A DNA stretch of 64,000 nt from Tolumonas auensis DSM 9187. GTDB taxonomy: Bacteria; Pseudomonadota; Gammaproteobacteria; Enterobacterales; Aeromonadaceae. The position numbers and the translations under genes were made by a program. The notes under the pieces were generated by a model. The model was not told where the DNA came from and ran no database searches. It saw nothing but the letters and a program-made list of their open reading frames with translations. Shown in pieces: positions 43,911 to 56,100 of the stretch. The DNA is taken from NCBI RefSeq assembly GCF_000023065.1, contig NC_012691.1, positions 234,501 through 298,500 on the forward strand, given 5' to 3'. Position 1 is the first letter of the stretch, and every line of letters starts with the position of its first letter.

Positions 43911-44362
43911 CAATCATCCTGCTCGTGCAGTTGCTTTTGTACCAGCTCACAGTGGGCTTTCAGCAACTGCAATTGCGTATCGGACAATCTGAGCTGGTCG
44001 CGCATCTGTACCGGGATGTTCGCCGCTAGTTTTTTCAGTGCGTTTCCTTCAGCGGTTAACTTCAGTACCCGCAAGCGCTCATCCCGCTCGTTGCGTTCGC
44101 GACGGATCAGTCCTTTGCTTTCCAGCCGTTTCAGTAATGGGGTCAGCGTACCGGAATCGAGGAACAGCTGTTCCCCCAGCTGCTTCAGACTGATCTCATC
44201 CTGCTGCCATAACACCAGCAAGACCAGATATTGCGGATAGGTAATATCCAGCTTGTCCAGCAATGGGCGATAGGCCCGCACAATTGCGTTGCTGGCGCTG
44301 TAGAGCGCAAAGCAAAGCTGGTTATCCAGTCGTAACAAATCCGGCATGTTGTCGTCGGTCAT
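43907..44362 (-). CDS. MarR/OhrR-family regulator
   Basis: The 151-residue protein has the OhrR-type N-terminus LDNQLCFALYSASNAI with the peroxide-sensing cysteine near residue 17. The winged helix follows (SLKQLGEQLFLDSGTLTPLLKRLESKGLIRRERNERDERLRVLKLT in outline). OhrR proteins repress organic hydroperoxide resistance genes; no ohr gene is found next to it. The gene converges on srlR and overlaps it by four bases. Confidence 0.88.
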   Translation of the reverse strand: MTDDNMPDLLRLDNQLCFALYSASNAIVRAYRPLLDKLDITYPQYLVLLVLWQQDEISLKQLGEQLFLDSGTLTPLLKRLESKGLIRRERNERDERLRVLKLTAEGNALKKLAANIPVQMRDQLRLSDTQLQLLKAHCELVQKQLHEQDDC

Positions 44363-44452
44363 AATGAATTGTGCACAATAAGTTTATAGGGATTATAGGT
44401 AACTTTCGGCTATTGCCTATGGGGCAGAGAGAAACTGTTTGCAGAAAAGAAA

Positions 44453-44474
44453 ACGGCCGGCGAATGCCGACCGT
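44453..44474 (-). terminator. Terminator of the metNIQ operon
   Basis: On the minus strand ACGGTCGGC and GCCGGCCGT (44474-44466 and 44461-44453) form a 9-bp stem with one G-U pair and a 4-base loop, followed by TTTTCTTTTCTG. This is a typical Rho-independent terminator 25 bases after the metQ stop. Confidence 0.88.
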
Positions 44475-44498
44475 CGTATCTATCCGGAAAGGAGGGAA

Positions 44499-45296
44499 TT
44501 ACCAGCCCTTCACTACGCCACCGTTAAACAGTTCAGACGCTTTTTTGAATACCGCTTCGTCCTGATACGCTTTCACGAAGTTCTTCACGTTTTCATCGTT
44601 CTGGTTGTTTTCACGAGCCACGATCAGGTTCACGTAAGGTGACTCTTTGTCTTCCACAAACAGACCATCACGGGTTGGTTGCAGATCAACCTGAGAAGCA
44701 TAAACGGTGTTGATGATTGCCAGTTCCACATCTTCCAGTGCGCGTGGCAGTTGTGCGGCTTCCAGTTCCACGATTTTCAGGTTCTTCGGATTTTCAACGA
44801 TATCCAGTACCGTTGCAGACAGACCAGAACCCTCTTTCAGTTTCAGCAGACCTTGTTGCTGCAGCAGCAGCAGTGAACGGCCCAGGTTAGTAGGATCGTT
44901 TGGCACTGCAACCTGCGTACCCTCTTTCAGCTCGCTGATGTTTTTGATCTTCTTGGAGTAACCGGCAATCGGGTAAACGAAGGTATTACCCACAGCCACC
45001 AGTTTGAAACCGCGATCCTTGATCTGAGAATCCAGATAAGGCTTATGCTGGAACGCGTTCACGTCGATGCTGCCATCGTTCAGCGCTACGTTCGGAGTCG
45101 CGAAATCGCTGAATTGCACGATTTCCACTTCCAGACCAAATTTCTCTTTAGCGATTTTTGCTGCTTCTTCTGCTACCTGAGTTTCAGCACCGGAAATCGC
45201 GCCTACTTTCAGGTGGTTATCTTTTTTCTCACCGCAACCGGTTAATGCAATCCCGAGAATGGCGGCACTTAAAATCGCTTTACTGAATAAATTCAT
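44499..45296 (-). CDS. metQ: Methionine ABC transporter substrate-binding lipoprotein
   Basis: MetQ captures D- or L-methionine in the periplasm. The 265-residue protein has a lipoprotein signal with lipobox ALTGC, followed by the NlpA/MetQ domain (GAISGAETQVAEEAAKIA, DFATPNVALNDGSIDVNAFQHKPYLD, VAVPNDPTNLGRSLLLLQQQGLL). It is last of the metN-metI-metQ operon. AAGGAG lies about 7 bases before the ATG. Confidence 0.95.
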   Translation of the reverse strand: MNLFSKAILSAAILGIALTGCGEKKDNHLKVGAISGAETQVAEEAAKIAKEKFGLEVEIVQFSDFATPNVALNDGSIDVNAFQHKPYLDSQIKDRGFKLVAVGNTFVYPIAGYSKKIKNISELKEGTQVAVPNDPTNLGRSLLLLQQQGLLKLKEGSGLSATVLDIVENPKNLKIVELEAAQLPRALEDVELAIINTVYASQVDLQPTRDGLFVEDKESPYVNLIVARENNQNDENVKNFVKAYQDEAVFKKASELFNGGVVKGW

Positions 45297-45355
45297 CGTT
45301 TACTCCTTGTTTCATCATTGACTGCGCCACCACCGGCAACAGCGTTGTTACATTC

Positions 45356-46009
45356 TTAACGATGGTCAACGCGTTTCACTAAACGCTCACCAATGCTTTG
45401 AATCAATTGCACTAAAATAACCAGAATCGCGACGGTGATCAGCATAATCGCCGGATCAAACCGTTGATAACCATAGCGGATACCGACGTCACCCAGACCA
45501 CCACCACCGATGGCTCCCGCCATCGCCGAGTAGTTCACCAACGCAACCAGCGTGATCACAATGGCATTCAGAATGCCGGGCAGTGCTTCCGGTAACATCA
45601 CCTTGCGGATGATCTGACGATGAGTGGCACCCATAGCCTGTGCTGCTTCAATCAGACCGGCCGGGATTTCCATCAGCGCACCTTCCACCAGACGAGCCAG
45701 AAACGGAATAGCACCGATCGCCAGTGGCACAATCGCGGCATTGGTACCGATACTGGTGCCCACAATCAGACGGGTCAGCGGAATAATTGCGACCAGCAGA
45801 ATGATAAAGGGTACGGAACGGCCCACATTTACCACGGTTCCCAGCACCTTGTTAAAGATCGGGTGGGCGGCAATCTGTCCGGGCTTGGTGATGTGCAGTG
45901 CCACACCCAGCGGTACCCCTAAAATGGTGCCGAACAGCGCAGAAGCGAACACCATCCACAGGGTTTCACCCAGCGCCAGCAATAACAACTCATGCATGCT
46001 GCTGAACAT
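45356..46009 (-). CDS. metI: Methionine ABC transporter permease
   Basis: MetI forms the membrane channel of the methionine importer. The 217-residue protein, equal in length to E. coli MetI, has five hydrophobic segments and the ABC-coupling EAA motif [25 protein letters not shown] (in outline). The ATG at 46009 aligns with the E. coli start and overlaps the end of metN by 20 bases. An in-frame start at 46027 is possible but less likely. Confidence 0.94.
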   Translation of the reverse strand: MFSSMHELLLLALGETLWMVFASALFGTILGVPLGVALHITKPGQIAAHPIFNKVLGTVVNVGRSVPFIILLVAIIPLTRLIVGTSIGTNAAIVPLAIGAIPFLARLVEGALMEIPAGLIEAAQAMGATHRQIIRKVMLPEALPGILNAIVITLVALVNYSAMAGAIGGGGLGDVGIRYGYQRFDPAIMLITVAILVILVQLIQSIGERLVKRVDHR

Positions 46010-47033
46010 AGCCCAATACCTCGACATCTATCTGTTGCTGTTGCAGGTAAGCGATGGTGGTTTGTTGTGCCGCCGCATCACCCAGCAGTTCAACCAGCAG
46101 GAAACCAAAACGGGAATGTCCGATCTGCTCAATGCTGGCGCTTAAAATATTTACATCAATCCCGAACTGACGGCTGGCATGTGAAATCGCCGGCGTATCA
46201 ATGGTGTTACCACTGAAACCCAGGCGCAGCAGCGGGATAAAACCGTCCGCCGGCGCTTTCTGCAGCCGTTCGCGATACGGTGCCGGGATCTCCAGATGCA
46301 GGCTGGAACGGATAAATTCCTTCGCCAGTGGTGCCTGCGCATGTGCAAAGAACCAGCCGACTTCACCCTGTTCAATAATAGTGCCCTGATCGAGCAGCGC
46401 CACGGAATCACAGATGCTCTTGACCACACCCATTTCATGCGTGATCAGCAAAATAGTGATGCCGAGTTTCTGATTGATCTCTTTCAGTAATGCCAGGATC
46501 GATTGTGTGGTCTGCGGATCGAGCGCCGAAGTGGCTTCATCACACAACAACACTTTTGGTGCCGGACCCAAGGCGCGCGCAATTGCGACACGTTGTTTCT
46601 GACCCCCGGAAAGCTGTGACGGATAAGCTTTCGCACGATGGGTCAGGCCCACCAGATCCAGCAGCTCGTTGACCCGGGCGGTAATTTTCTCTTTCGGCCA
46701 GTTGGCCAGTTCCAGTGGCAGTGCCACGTTCTCAAATACAGTACGCGAGGAGAGCAGGTTGAAATGCTGGAAAATCATGCCGATATTGCGGCGTGCCAGC
46801 GTCAGTGCCTGATCATCCAGGGCGGTCAGATCCACACCATCGACTTCCACACGGCCCTGTGTGGGACGTTCCAGCAGATTTACACAGCGGATCAGGGTAC
46901 TTTTCCCTGCACCGGATGCACCAATCACGCCGACGATCTGGCCGGCGGGAACATCGAGTTCTATACCTTTCAAGGCGTAAAAGGCGTTTTTTCCTTCGCC
47001 GTACGCTTTTGACAGGGAAGATAACTTAATCAT
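45990..47033 (-). CDS. metN: Methionine ABC transporter ATP-binding protein
   Basis: MetN powers methionine uptake. The 347-residue protein (E. coli 343) has Walker [10 protein letters not shown], signature [12 protein letters not shown], Walker [14 protein letters not shown] and the switch histidine region [12 protein letters not shown]-terminal NIL domain (about residues 270-345) senses intracellular methionine and inhibits transport in this family. It is the first gene of metNIQ and lies downstream of a three-unit MetJ operator. Confidence 0.95.
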   Translation of the reverse strand: MIKLSSLSKAYGEGKNAFYALKGIELDVPAGQIVGVIGASGAGKSTLIRCVNLLERPTQGRVEVDGVDLTALDDQALTLARRNIGMIFQHFNLLSSRTVFENVALPLELANWPKEKITARVNELLDLVGLTHRAKAYPSQLSGGQKQRVAIARALGPAPKVLLCDEATSALDPQTTQSILALLKEINQKLGITILLITHEMGVVKSICDSVALLDQGTIIEQGEVGWFFAHAQAPLAKEFIRSSLHLEIPAPYRERLQKAPADGFIPLLRLGFSGNTIDTPAISHASRQFGIDVNILSASIEQIGHSRFGFLLVELLGDAAAQQTTIAYLQQQQIDVEVLGYVQQHA

Positions 47034-47149
47034 AAGGGAACCGTAATTTACTCAAATATCCACCAGGATAGGGTGGCCACAGAAAATCAGACTGAATAGC
47101 GGTGCGCTGTCAGGAGTTCATGCTACGAGGCATTATAAGGTATGTCAAC

Positions 47150-47173
47150 GGACATTTGGATGTTTAGACGTCT
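47150..47173 (-). promoter_or_regulatory. MetJ operator (three tandem met boxes) of metNIQ
   Basis: Three consecutive 8-base units, GGACATTT, GGATGTTT and AGACGTCT, lie 117-140 bases upstream of metN. The last is a perfect met box (consensus AGACGTCT) and the others match partly. A minus-strand -10 TATAAT is at 47137-47132, so the boxes overlap its -35 region, fitting repression by MetJ with S-adenosylmethionine. Confidence 0.85.
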
Positions 47174-47255
47174 AAAATCAGAAATCATTATGCAAAAAAC
47201 AGATATAGCTGGATGACGGTTCCGTCCGTGATCACGTCCGGAACCGGAGCGATAT

Positions 47256-48296
47256 TTATCGCCGCTGAGCCAGTAGCTCGCGCCACGCGGCAGGCAGATG
47301 ACGTTGTAACTGTCGCTGAATTTGTGCTTCATGACGCTGCCAGAGCAAACCAAGCCAGATAATGCCTAAGCCAATCAGTGATAATACAAACGGGAATGTC
47401 AGGCTGTCTTCAAACAAATCCCACGCCAGATAACCCAGATAACCGGCAACGCCCATGCCGCCAAAGATCACAAACACCCGCCGGCCAATCATACCGCCGA
47501 CCGTGATCAACAGCAGGTTGATCAGACAATAACCCAGTTTACTCAGCTCACTGTCGGAATGCTGCATGGATAAACCACCCCAGAAGGCCATCAGTCCGAA
47601 CAGATACAGCCACCAGGCAAAATCGAGGGTATGACGGGTGCGCAGATCAATATAAAACGCCAGTCCCAGCATCAGCAGGCCGACCACCATCGAAACCTGT
47701 TGCCGGCGGAGCCAGCTGTAATCCTCTTCCTGAAACAGAAACGGCGTCAGATCCATGCTCAGATACCACAGCACCACCGCCAGCGGCATCACCATAAATG
47801 GCAACCGGTATCGCCACAGCAGGATCGTACCGAACAACAGCGTACCCAACTCCATCATCAGCCAGCGCCAGTCGATATAGCGGTGAAAATCGCGGTATTC
47901 GGTATGGGTAGCGTCATCCCAGTAACCCAGCTGTGCCTGCAGGCCGTATATCGCCAGCGGCACCATGGTAACGGCGAGAGCCGCCAGTAAGCCTGCCGGG
48001 ATCGGTTGTCGCTGCCGCCACAGCAGCCAGTCCGCCACCAGACAGGCTGCCACGCCGTAGCCACAGGCAATCAGCAGAATGCCGATACCACCAAAGGCAT
48101 CCCAGCCGAGTGTCATAAACAGACTCATCGCTGCAATCGCAATCAGCCCACCCAGATAAAACAAGATATGTGTCGCCCGGAACGTGGCACTGTCTGCCGG
48201 TAAATTCTGCAGGTAATTCCATAACGGAGTCACTTGTTCCGGTGTCAGTAATCCCTGGTTACAGGCTTGCTGCAGATGTCGCTGTTTAAGTTCCAT
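47256..48296 (-). CDS. DUF2157-like multi-pass membrane protein
   Basis: The 346-residue protein has a soluble N-terminal stretch of about 40 residues (LKQRHLQQACNQGLLTPEQVTPLWNYL) and then nine or ten hydrophobic segments with short loops, ending in a basic amphipathic tail (RQLQRHLPAAWRELLAQRR). This build matches DUF2157 membrane proteins, whose function is not known. It is transcribed away from mreB. The upstream region (48297-48588, 292 bases) carries the mreB promoter, with an imperfect inverted repeat ATAGCCGGATT/AATCCGGTTAT at 48459-48497. Confidence 0.78.
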   Translation of the reverse strand: MELKQRHLQQACNQGLLTPEQVTPLWNYLQNLPADSATFRATHILFYLGGLIAIAAMSLFMTLGWDAFGGIGILLIACGYGVAACLVADWLLWRQRQPIPAGLLAALAVTMVPLAIYGLQAQLGYWDDATHTEYRDFHRYIDWRWLMMELGTLLFGTILLWRYRLPFMVMPLAVVLWYLSMDLTPFLFQEEDYSWLRRQQVSMVVGLLMLGLAFYIDLRTRHTLDFAWWLYLFGLMAFWGGLSMQHSDSELSKLGYCLINLLLITVGGMIGRRVFVIFGGMGVAGYLGYLAWDLFEDSLTFPFVLSLIGLGIIWLGLLWQRHEAQIQRQLQRHLPAAWRELLAQRR

Positions 48297-48567
48297 TCAG
48301 CCCTTCCTGATAGGGTAATTTCGGATATCAGTCACAGTATAACGTGATGTGGTTCGTTTTCATGCGGTTAAGTTTTATTCCTCTTTGCGTCAGCGGGATG
48401 GTTAATATCACGGCAAGGATCGCTGCATTTATCGGCTGGATGCGTTTCGGAATCAATAATAGCCGGATTATGCAAAGATCAGGTGGAATCCGGTTATCTT
48501 CTGTGCCAGATGCTTGCTGATCAGGGCCGGGATTGGTAAAGTGGGCCGTTTTTCGCATATCCCGTAA

Positions 48568-49632
<1,065 letters not shown>

Positions 49633-49644
49633 TTGAGCTTGCCC

Positions 49645-49665
49645 GGGTTGCCTTTCCGGTAACCC
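49645..49665 (+). promoter_or_regulatory. Hairpin between mreB and mreC
   Basis: GGGTTGCC (49645-49652) and GGTAACCC (49658-49665) form an 8-bp stem with one G-U pair and a 5-base loop, without a T tract. It probably lowers read-through into mreC or stabilises mreB mRNA, which would give more MreB than MreC. Confidence 0.5.
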
Positions 49666-49680
49666 CTGGCTGATAGCATC

Positions 49681-50634
49681 ATGCGGACTATTTTCGGCAG
49701 GGGACCATCCCTGCAACTCAGGTTATTTATCACTGTGCTGCTGTCTCTGGCGGGCATCGTTTCTGATGCCCGTTTTCATCTGTTTGACGGCATGCGTCTT
49801 TATATCAACACCTTTGCCAGCCCGTTATTACATCTGGCGAGCGTTCCCCGCGATGTGGTCGAAGAGGCCAGTCTGCAACTAAGCTCACGCAGCCAATTGC
49901 TGAAAGATAATCAGCAACTGCAGCAGCAACTTTTCCTGTTGCGCAGTGATCTGCTGCGGATGGCCGAACTGAGTCAGGAAAACCGCCGTCTGCGCGAACT
50001 GCTGGGCTCTCCGGTGACTCAGGATTCCCGTAAGCTGGTGGCCCGTATTCTGTCGGTAGACTCTGACCCGTTTGTCTATCAGGTCGTGATCGATAAAGGT
50101 GTCGAACATCATGTCTATGAAGGACAACCGGTCGTCAATGATCAGGGTGTCATCGGTCAGGTGGTCAGTGTCGGGAAAACCTCAAGCCGGGTATTACTGA
50201 TCACGGATATCAGCCATGCCTTGCCGGTGCGGGTGCTGCGTAACGATTTACGTGCTATTGCCTCCGGTACCGGAAATATCAATGAGCTGACGCTCAAGAA
50301 TCTGCCCCGGAATGTGGATATCAAAGACGGCGATATTCTGGTGACGTCTGGCATGGGTGGGCATTTCCCTGAAGGCTATCCGGTCGCTAAAGTGACCCGG
50401 TTTGCCAATGAGGAACAGAGCCCCTTCGCCGAGATCAAGGCTGAACCACTGGCGACACTGGATCGGCTGCGTTATGTGCTGTTGCTTTGGCAAGATGCCA
50501 AATCCATGGGGCCGCTGCCGGTGATGAGTTCCGCGGCGACTGTTTCTGCTGCTCAGCCGGCAATGTCTGCGACCGACAAAAATAAATCAGCAACAGCATC
50601 CGCTGAAGTGCCGCATCAGGAGGGCAGACAATGA
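49681..50634 (+). CDS. mreC: Rod shape-determining protein MreC
   Basis: MreC links MreB to the periplasmic wall synthases. The 317-residue protein has one membrane segment (about residues 12-32, LRLFITVLLSLAGIVSD), a coiled coil with repeated Gln/Leu (LLKDNQQLQQQLFLLRSDLLRMAEL), and the periplasmic beta domain (VVNDQGVIGQVVSVGKTSSRVLLITD). A low-complexity Ala/Ser/Thr tail ends it. Its stop overlaps the mreD start by 4 bases. Confidence 0.96.
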   Translation: MRTIFGRGPSLQLRLFITVLLSLAGIVSDARFHLFDGMRLYINTFASPLLHLASVPRDVVEEASLQLSSRSQLLKDNQQLQQQLFLLRSDLLRMAELSQENRRLRELLGSPVTQDSRKLVARILSVDSDPFVYQVVIDKGVEHHVYEGQPVVNDQGVIGQVVSVGKTSSRVLLITDISHALPVRVLRNDLRAIASGTGNINELTLKNLPRNVDIKDGDILVTSGMGGHFPEGYPVAKVTRFANEEQSPFAEIKAEPLATLDRLRYVLLLWQDAKSMGPLPVMSSAATVSAAQPAMSATDKNKSATASAEVPHQEGRQ

Positions 50635-51122
50635 GTGGTTCATTGACCGGCCATGGTAAAGGTTCGATCTATTTAACCCTGATCGTCGCGATTATTCTGA
50701 CGATGGTGCCATTGCCGGTGGCTATAGATATGTTCCGCCCGGACTGGGTGGCGTTAGTGGTGCTGTATTGGGTGATTGCGCTGCCGCATCACCTGAATGT
50801 CGTCAGTGCCTGGATTGTCGGTCTGATCATGGACATCCTGCTGGGTTCAACGCTGGGCATCCATGCGCTGAGTATGGCGGTGATCTCCTGTGTCGTTGCA
50901 GCACAATACCAGAAGATCCGTAACTTCTCCGTCTGGCAACAGGCGCTGGTGATGGGATCGCTGATTTTTGTCGGACAACTGCTGATTTTCTGGGTTGAAC
51001 ACCTGTTTGCATCTCCCCGTCTCAACACCCGCTTTGTCTGGGCGTCACTGAGCTCAACATTGCTCTGGCCTTCGGTCTATCTTTTTCTGCGGTATATCCG
51101 CCGTCGTTTCAATATCAGGTAA
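50631..51122 (+). CDS. mreD: Rod shape-determining protein MreD
   Basis: The 163-residue integral membrane protein has about five hydrophobic segments ([82 protein letters not shown]) and the [12 protein letters not shown] motif of MreD. It belongs to the elongation complex with MreB, MreC, RodA and PBP2. It starts with an ATGA overlap with mreC. Confidence 0.95.
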   Translation: MSGSLTGHGKGSIYLTLIVAIILTMVPLPVAIDMFRPDWVALVVLYWVIALPHHLNVVSAWIVGLIMDILLGSTLGIHALSMAVISCVVAAQYQKIRNFSVWQQALVMGSLIFVGQLLIFWVEHLFASPRLNTRFVWASLSSTLLWPSVYLFLRYIRRRFNIR

Positions 51123-51127
51123 GTATT

Positions 51128-51706
51128 ATGTCGGCCAGTGCTGCGCTTTATCTGGCATCCGCTTCTCCCCGTCGCCGGGAACTGTTAGCGCTGCTGGATT
51201 ACCCCTTTACTGTTCTGTCAGTTGATGTTGAAGAGCAACAGCAACCTGATGAAACTCCTGCTGATTATGTGCAACGTCTGGCCCGCGATAAATCGCAGGC
51301 CGGCTGGTTAGCCTGCCGGGGGCAAAAACCGGTATTAGGCGCGGATACTATTGTGGTGTTTGAGCAAGAAGTGCTGGAAAAGCCACGGGATTTCGCCGAT
51401 GCTCAACGTATATTGCAGTTACTGTCTGGTAACACCCATACCGTGATGACGGCGGTTGCGCTTTCTTCGGAACAGGGCTGTGAAGTTGTTCTGGTCAACT
51501 CACAGGTGACGTTCCGCAAATTAACGCCGGAAGAGATCAGCCGTTACTGGCAAACCGGAGAACCGGCGGATAAAGCCGGTGCTTATGGCATTCAGGGCAT
51601 CGGCGGGAAATTCGTCAGTCACCTCAGCGGAAGTTATTCTGCGGTAGTGGGGTTGCCGTTACTGGAAACAGATCTGTTACTGCAAAAATATTGTCGCCAC
51701 TCATGA
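51128..51706 (+). CDS. maf: Maf-family nucleoside triphosphate pyrophosphatase
   Basis: The 192-residue protein (E. coli YhdE 197) begins [17 protein letters not shown], and has [20 protein letters not shown] and [13 protein letters not shown]. These are the nucleotide and metal sites of Maf house-cleaning pyrophosphatases; YhdE-type members hydrolyse dTTP/UTP, while others act on modified bases. It lies 5 bases after mreD and 23 bases before rng, in the order conserved in enteric bacteria. Confidence 0.95.
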   Translation: MSASAALYLASASPRRRELLALLDYPFTVLSVDVEEQQQPDETPADYVQRLARDKSQAGWLACRGQKPVLGADTIVVFEQEVLEKPRDFADAQRILQLLSGNTHTVMTAVALSSEQGCEVVLVNSQVTFRKLTPEEISRYWQTGEPADKAGAYGIQGIGGKFVSHLSGSYSAVVGLPLLETDLLLQKYCRHS

Positions 51707-51729
51707 CTTCAGATTACTAAGGCTGAACT

Positions 51730-53199
51730 ATGTCAACCGAATTGCTGGTTAACGTAACACCATCAGAGACCCGGGTCGCACTGGTGGATCATGGTATGTT
51801 GCAGGAAGTACACATTGAGCGTCAGGCTAAACGCGGGATCGTCGGTAATATTTACAAAGGTAAAATCAGCCGGGTGTTACCGGGTATGCAGGCGGCCTTT
51901 GTTGATATCGGAATGGATAAAGCCGCTTTCCTGCACGCGTCCGATATTGTGCCGCATACCGAATGTGTCGATGTAAAAGAAAAAGAGCACTTTCAGGCCG
52001 GGAATATTGCCGAACTGGTCCGTCAGGGGCAGGACATCATGGTGCAGGTGGTGAAAGATCCCATGGGTACCAAAGGTGCCCGTCTGACCACGGATATCAC
52101 GTTGCCGTCCCGCTACCTGGTATTCATGCCGGGCAGTGCCCATGTGGGTGTTTCACAGCGCATTGATAGTGAAGAAGAACGGGAACGCCTGAAAGAGATT
52201 GTCAGCCGGAATGTGGATGAACTGGGTGGCTTTATCATTCGCACCGCAGCCGAAGGCATTGGCGAAAAAGAGCTGGAGCAGGACACTATCTTCCTGAAAC
52301 GCTTGTGGCGCAAGGTGCTGGAGCGTCGCCAGAAATATCCGACCAGCCATGTGCTGTATGCGGAGTGGAGTCTGGCGTTCCGTATTCTGCGTGATTTTGT
52401 CGGCGATGACCTGGATAAAATCCGGGTTGATTCCCGCCAGACGTATGAGCAACTCAGCCATTTCACCGAAGAATTTGTTCCGGAGATGATCGGGAAACTG
52501 GATTATTACTCCGGCGAGTCACCGATCTTTGATTTGTATGATGTCGAAAACGAGATCCAGCGGGCACTTGAACGTAAGGTTGAACTGAAATCGGGTGGTT
52601 ATCTGATCATCGATCAGACGGAAGCCATGACCACGATTGATATCAATACCGGCGCGTTTGTGGGACACCGTAATCTGGAAGAGACTATTTTCAATACCAA
52701 TATTGAAGCCACTGCGGCGATCGCCCGTCAGCTGCGGTTGCGTAATCTCGGCGGCATTATCATCATCGATTTTATTGATATGCAGAGTGAAGATCACCGT
52801 CGCCGTGTCTTGCAGAGTCTGGAGCAAGCACTGGCAAAAGATCGGGCGAAGACCGGTGTGAACGGCTTCTCCCAACTCGGGCTGGTCGAGATGACCCGTA
52901 AACGTACCCGCGAAAGTCTGGAGCATGTACTCTGCTCCGAATGCCCGGCATGTAAAGGGCGCGGCCGGGTGAAAACGGTGGAATCGGTCTGCTATGAAAT
53001 TCTGCGTGAAATTCTGCGCGTCAACCGGGCGTATGATGCGGATCAGTTTGTGGTGTATGCCTCACCGGCCGTAGCGGAAGCGTTACGCGGCGAAGAGTCG
53101 CACAGTCTGGCTGAGCTTGAGGTGTTCATCAGCAAGCAGGTCAAAGTACAGGCTGAACCTTTATACAATCAGGAACAGTACGACGTGGTGATGATGTAA
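51730..53199 (+). CDS. rng: Ribonuclease G
   Basis: RNase G is an endonuclease for 16S rRNA 5' maturation and mRNA decay. The 489-residue protein (E. coli 489) has an N-terminal S1 domain (GNIYKGKISRVLPGMQAAFVDIG), the 5' sensor and RNase H-like parts, the metal-binding GGYLIIDQTEAMTTIDINTG and FIDMQSEDHRRRV segments and the zinc-link cysteines in CSECPACKGRGRV. AAGG is 7 bases before the ATG. Its TAA is immediately followed by the GTG start of yhdP. Confidence 0.97.
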   Translation: MSTELLVNVTPSETRVALVDHGMLQEVHIERQAKRGIVGNIYKGKISRVLPGMQAAFVDIGMDKAAFLHASDIVPHTECVDVKEKEHFQAGNIAELVRQGQDIMVQVVKDPMGTKGARLTTDITLPSRYLVFMPGSAHVGVSQRIDSEEERERLKEIVSRNVDELGGFIIRTAAEGIGEKELEQDTIFLKRLWRKVLERRQKYPTSHVLYAEWSLAFRILRDFVGDDLDKIRVDSRQTYEQLSHFTEEFVPEMIGKLDYYSGESPIFDLYDVENEIQRALERKVELKSGGYLIIDQTEAMTTIDINTGAFVGHRNLEETIFNTNIEATAAIARQLRLRNLGGIIIIDFIDMQSEDHRRRVLQSLEQALAKDRAKTGVNGFSQLGLVEMTRKRTRESLEHVLCSECPACKGRGRVKTVESVCYEILREILRVNRAYDADQFVVYASPAVAEALRGEESHSLAELEVFISKQVKVQAEPLYNQEQYDVVMM

Positions 53200-56100
53200 G
53201 TGAACTGGCGTGGCATAGTGCGTGGTGGCGCTGTTTTTCTTTCAGTTGTTCTGATGCTGCTGGCAGTGCTGGTCACCGCACTGCGATTTGGTCTGCCCGA
53301 TTTACAGCTGCATCGTGACTGGGTGTTAAAACAGTTCTTGCCGGATACGATGTCATCCGCATCAGTGGCTCATATCGGCTGGCGCTGGCAGGACTATGGC
53401 CTGCAGCTGGAATTGCGTGATGTGGCGTTGCAGCAGCAAGGTGCCGTACCGTTTGAGCTCAGTGCAAAGCAGCTGCAGTTACACTGTAATCCGTTCCTGC
53501 AGTTCTGGAAAACGCACGGTTGTCTGGCCACGCTGCAGGCAGATCAACTGCAGCTGACGCTGCAGTTACCCAAAGCCGCAGCATCCTCCTCCGACAGCCC
53601 CGGTCTGAATGATTTGTTGCCGCTGTTACTGGAACAGGTCGCGCAGGCCAATATTACCAACAGCCAGATCCGGTTAGTCCGCCAGCAACAATTACTGGCG
53701 GAATTTCATATCGACCAACTCTATGCCGAAAACCGGGCCGATCAGCACAAACTTTTTTCCCGCATATCAGTAGCGCAACAGGCGCTGGTGGTGCCGTTAT
53801 TGCTGCAAGCTGAATTACAGGGTGCCGCGCGTCAGGATGCGTTGCAGGGGCATATCTATCTGGCCACAGAGCCTCATGCCGGCAAACAGCCGGGGGCGCT
53901 GTTGCCAACGCCGCTGACTGCCAATGCGCAGTCTATTCATGGTTCACTGGCGTTTCAGCTCTGGCTGGAGCGGCAACCCGGTCAGTGGCAGAGCGCATTG
54001 CTGCAACTGGGCTTAAACCGTCTTGGCTGGCAACAGGCCGAGCAGCAGCACAGTCTGGAACTGCAGGGTGGCGAAATCGTCTGGCAACGTCATGCCGGTG
54101 ACTGGCAGTTATACAGTCAGGGGCTGCAATTACACAGTAATCATCAACCCTGGCGTTCCTGGCAGCTGCAACTGAAAAAACAGGCTGAACAATACACCGG
54201 ACAAATGGATCCGTTATTGCTTGATGAGTTGACCCCGCTAACGGGGATGTTCCTGCCTGTGGAATCTGCCGCGGCAGAGGCGTTACGGACGCTGATGCCG
54301 CAAGGCCGGCTGAGTGAATTACGCTTTTCCCGCGATGAAGCACAGGACAGCTGGCTGTTCAGTGGTCAGTTGCAGCAATTGCAGTGGCAGCGCTGGCGCA
54401 TGATCCCCGGGTTGCACGATGTAGATGCCTCTTTCCGTCTGTCACCGCAGGGCGTTGCGCTGACGCTGCAGCAGTTAAAACCGCAGACATGGGATCTGCA
54501 GCCCTATTTTGAAAAGCCCTGGCCGGTGCAAACATTTTCGGCCGATCTGAACTGGCAGAAATTGAGCAATGGCTGGGCATTAACCGCTGACCAGGTGCAA
54601 CTTAAAACCGACGTTGTCACCACCGCAACGCAATTCCGTCTGAGTCAGGAAGGAACACAGCCCTTATTTCTGGCACTGGACAGTGGTGTTGATCTGAAAG
54701 ATGCCAGTCAGGCGCATTACTATTTTCCGCACGGTGCCATGGGCGAGCCGGTGATCAAATACCTGACCAACGCATTACAGGGCGGACATGCTGAAAATGC
54801 CCGCATCCTGTGGCATGGCGCATTCCGTGATTTTCCTTTCAAAGAGAAAAACGGCATTTTCCAGGCATGGGTGCCGTTACGCGATGCGACCTTCCAGTTT
54901 GGTGCCGGCTGGTTGCCGTTACGTGAAATGTCACTGGATTTGCTGTTTGAGAATGATCGTCTGGATATGCAGGGTGATCGTGCCCTGCTGGGTGATGCCA
55001 GTTCTCCGCGTTTGCACGCCTGGTTTCCGAAGCTGGCACCCGGTGCCCGTCTGTACATTGATGCCGATATTGCCGGTACCGGTGAAGCTGTCAGTGATTA
55101 TCTCTACCGCTCTCCGCTGCAGAATTCCGTTGGCAGTGCTCTGCAGGCAGTGCGTATTCAGAAGCCATTAACCGGTGAACTGAAACTGGATATTCCGATG
55201 GATGGCACTCAGGTTAAGGTCAATGGCAAAGTAAAACTGGCGGGAAACAGTCTGTATCTTCCGAGTCTGGATTTACCACTGGAACAGCTGCAGGGTGAAC
55301 TGAGCTTCGATGACAATAAAACGGCGATAGAGAAATTACAGGCCACCTTATGGGGGCAGCCATTGCGCGTGCAGTATGCCGGTGAACAACTAGCCAATGA
55401 ATATCAGGTTAAGCTGGGTCTGCAGGGGGAGTGGGATAGTCAGCGCGACAAGGCATTACCGCAGCTGGCGCATCAGACTCTGCAAGGGCAGGCAAACTGG
55501 CAGGGTGCTCTGGATCTGCATCTCTATAAGGGTGGACATTATTATTATGATGCACAACTAACCAGTCCGCTGACAGCGCTGGTACTGGATTTGCCGGCAC
55601 CCTACAACAAACCATCCGGGCGCAGCTGGCCGCTGCAGGTAAAAATCAGTGGTAATCAGCGGAGCAGTGTAATCAATGGTTCGCTGAATCATGAATGGCA
55701 GTTGCAGGCTGACTGGACGCCAGACAAGAAACAGTTCCGCCGTTTCTGGCTGGATAATCAGATCATTGAGCGCAGTGCCGGACCCCGTTTGCCGTTCTCG
55801 GTCAGCGCGATCCTGAGTGAGGCTGATGGGTCTGCCTGGCTGGACTGGTGGCAGCGTTGGCCGGCTAATGGGCAACATGCGGTGAACCAGCTGTTCCCCA
55901 GTGCGGGCGCTATTGACGTGCGGGTGGATAAGTTACATGTAGCGGATCAATTATGGCGTGATATCCGCCTGAATATGAGTCCGGATCGCGATGGCAGCAG
56001 GATCTGGCTGGAAAGCAGTAAAGCGCAGGGGGTGATCCATCTTCCGGCCAGTAAAAAGAAACCGATCCGGATCGATATGGCCCGTTTGTACTGGGCGGAT

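Noticed and set aside
47131-47148. TTGACA close to TATAAT upstream of metN on the minus strand
   Set aside because: The two hexamers are only 5 bases apart, so they cannot be one sigma-70 promoter; only the -10 is retained.
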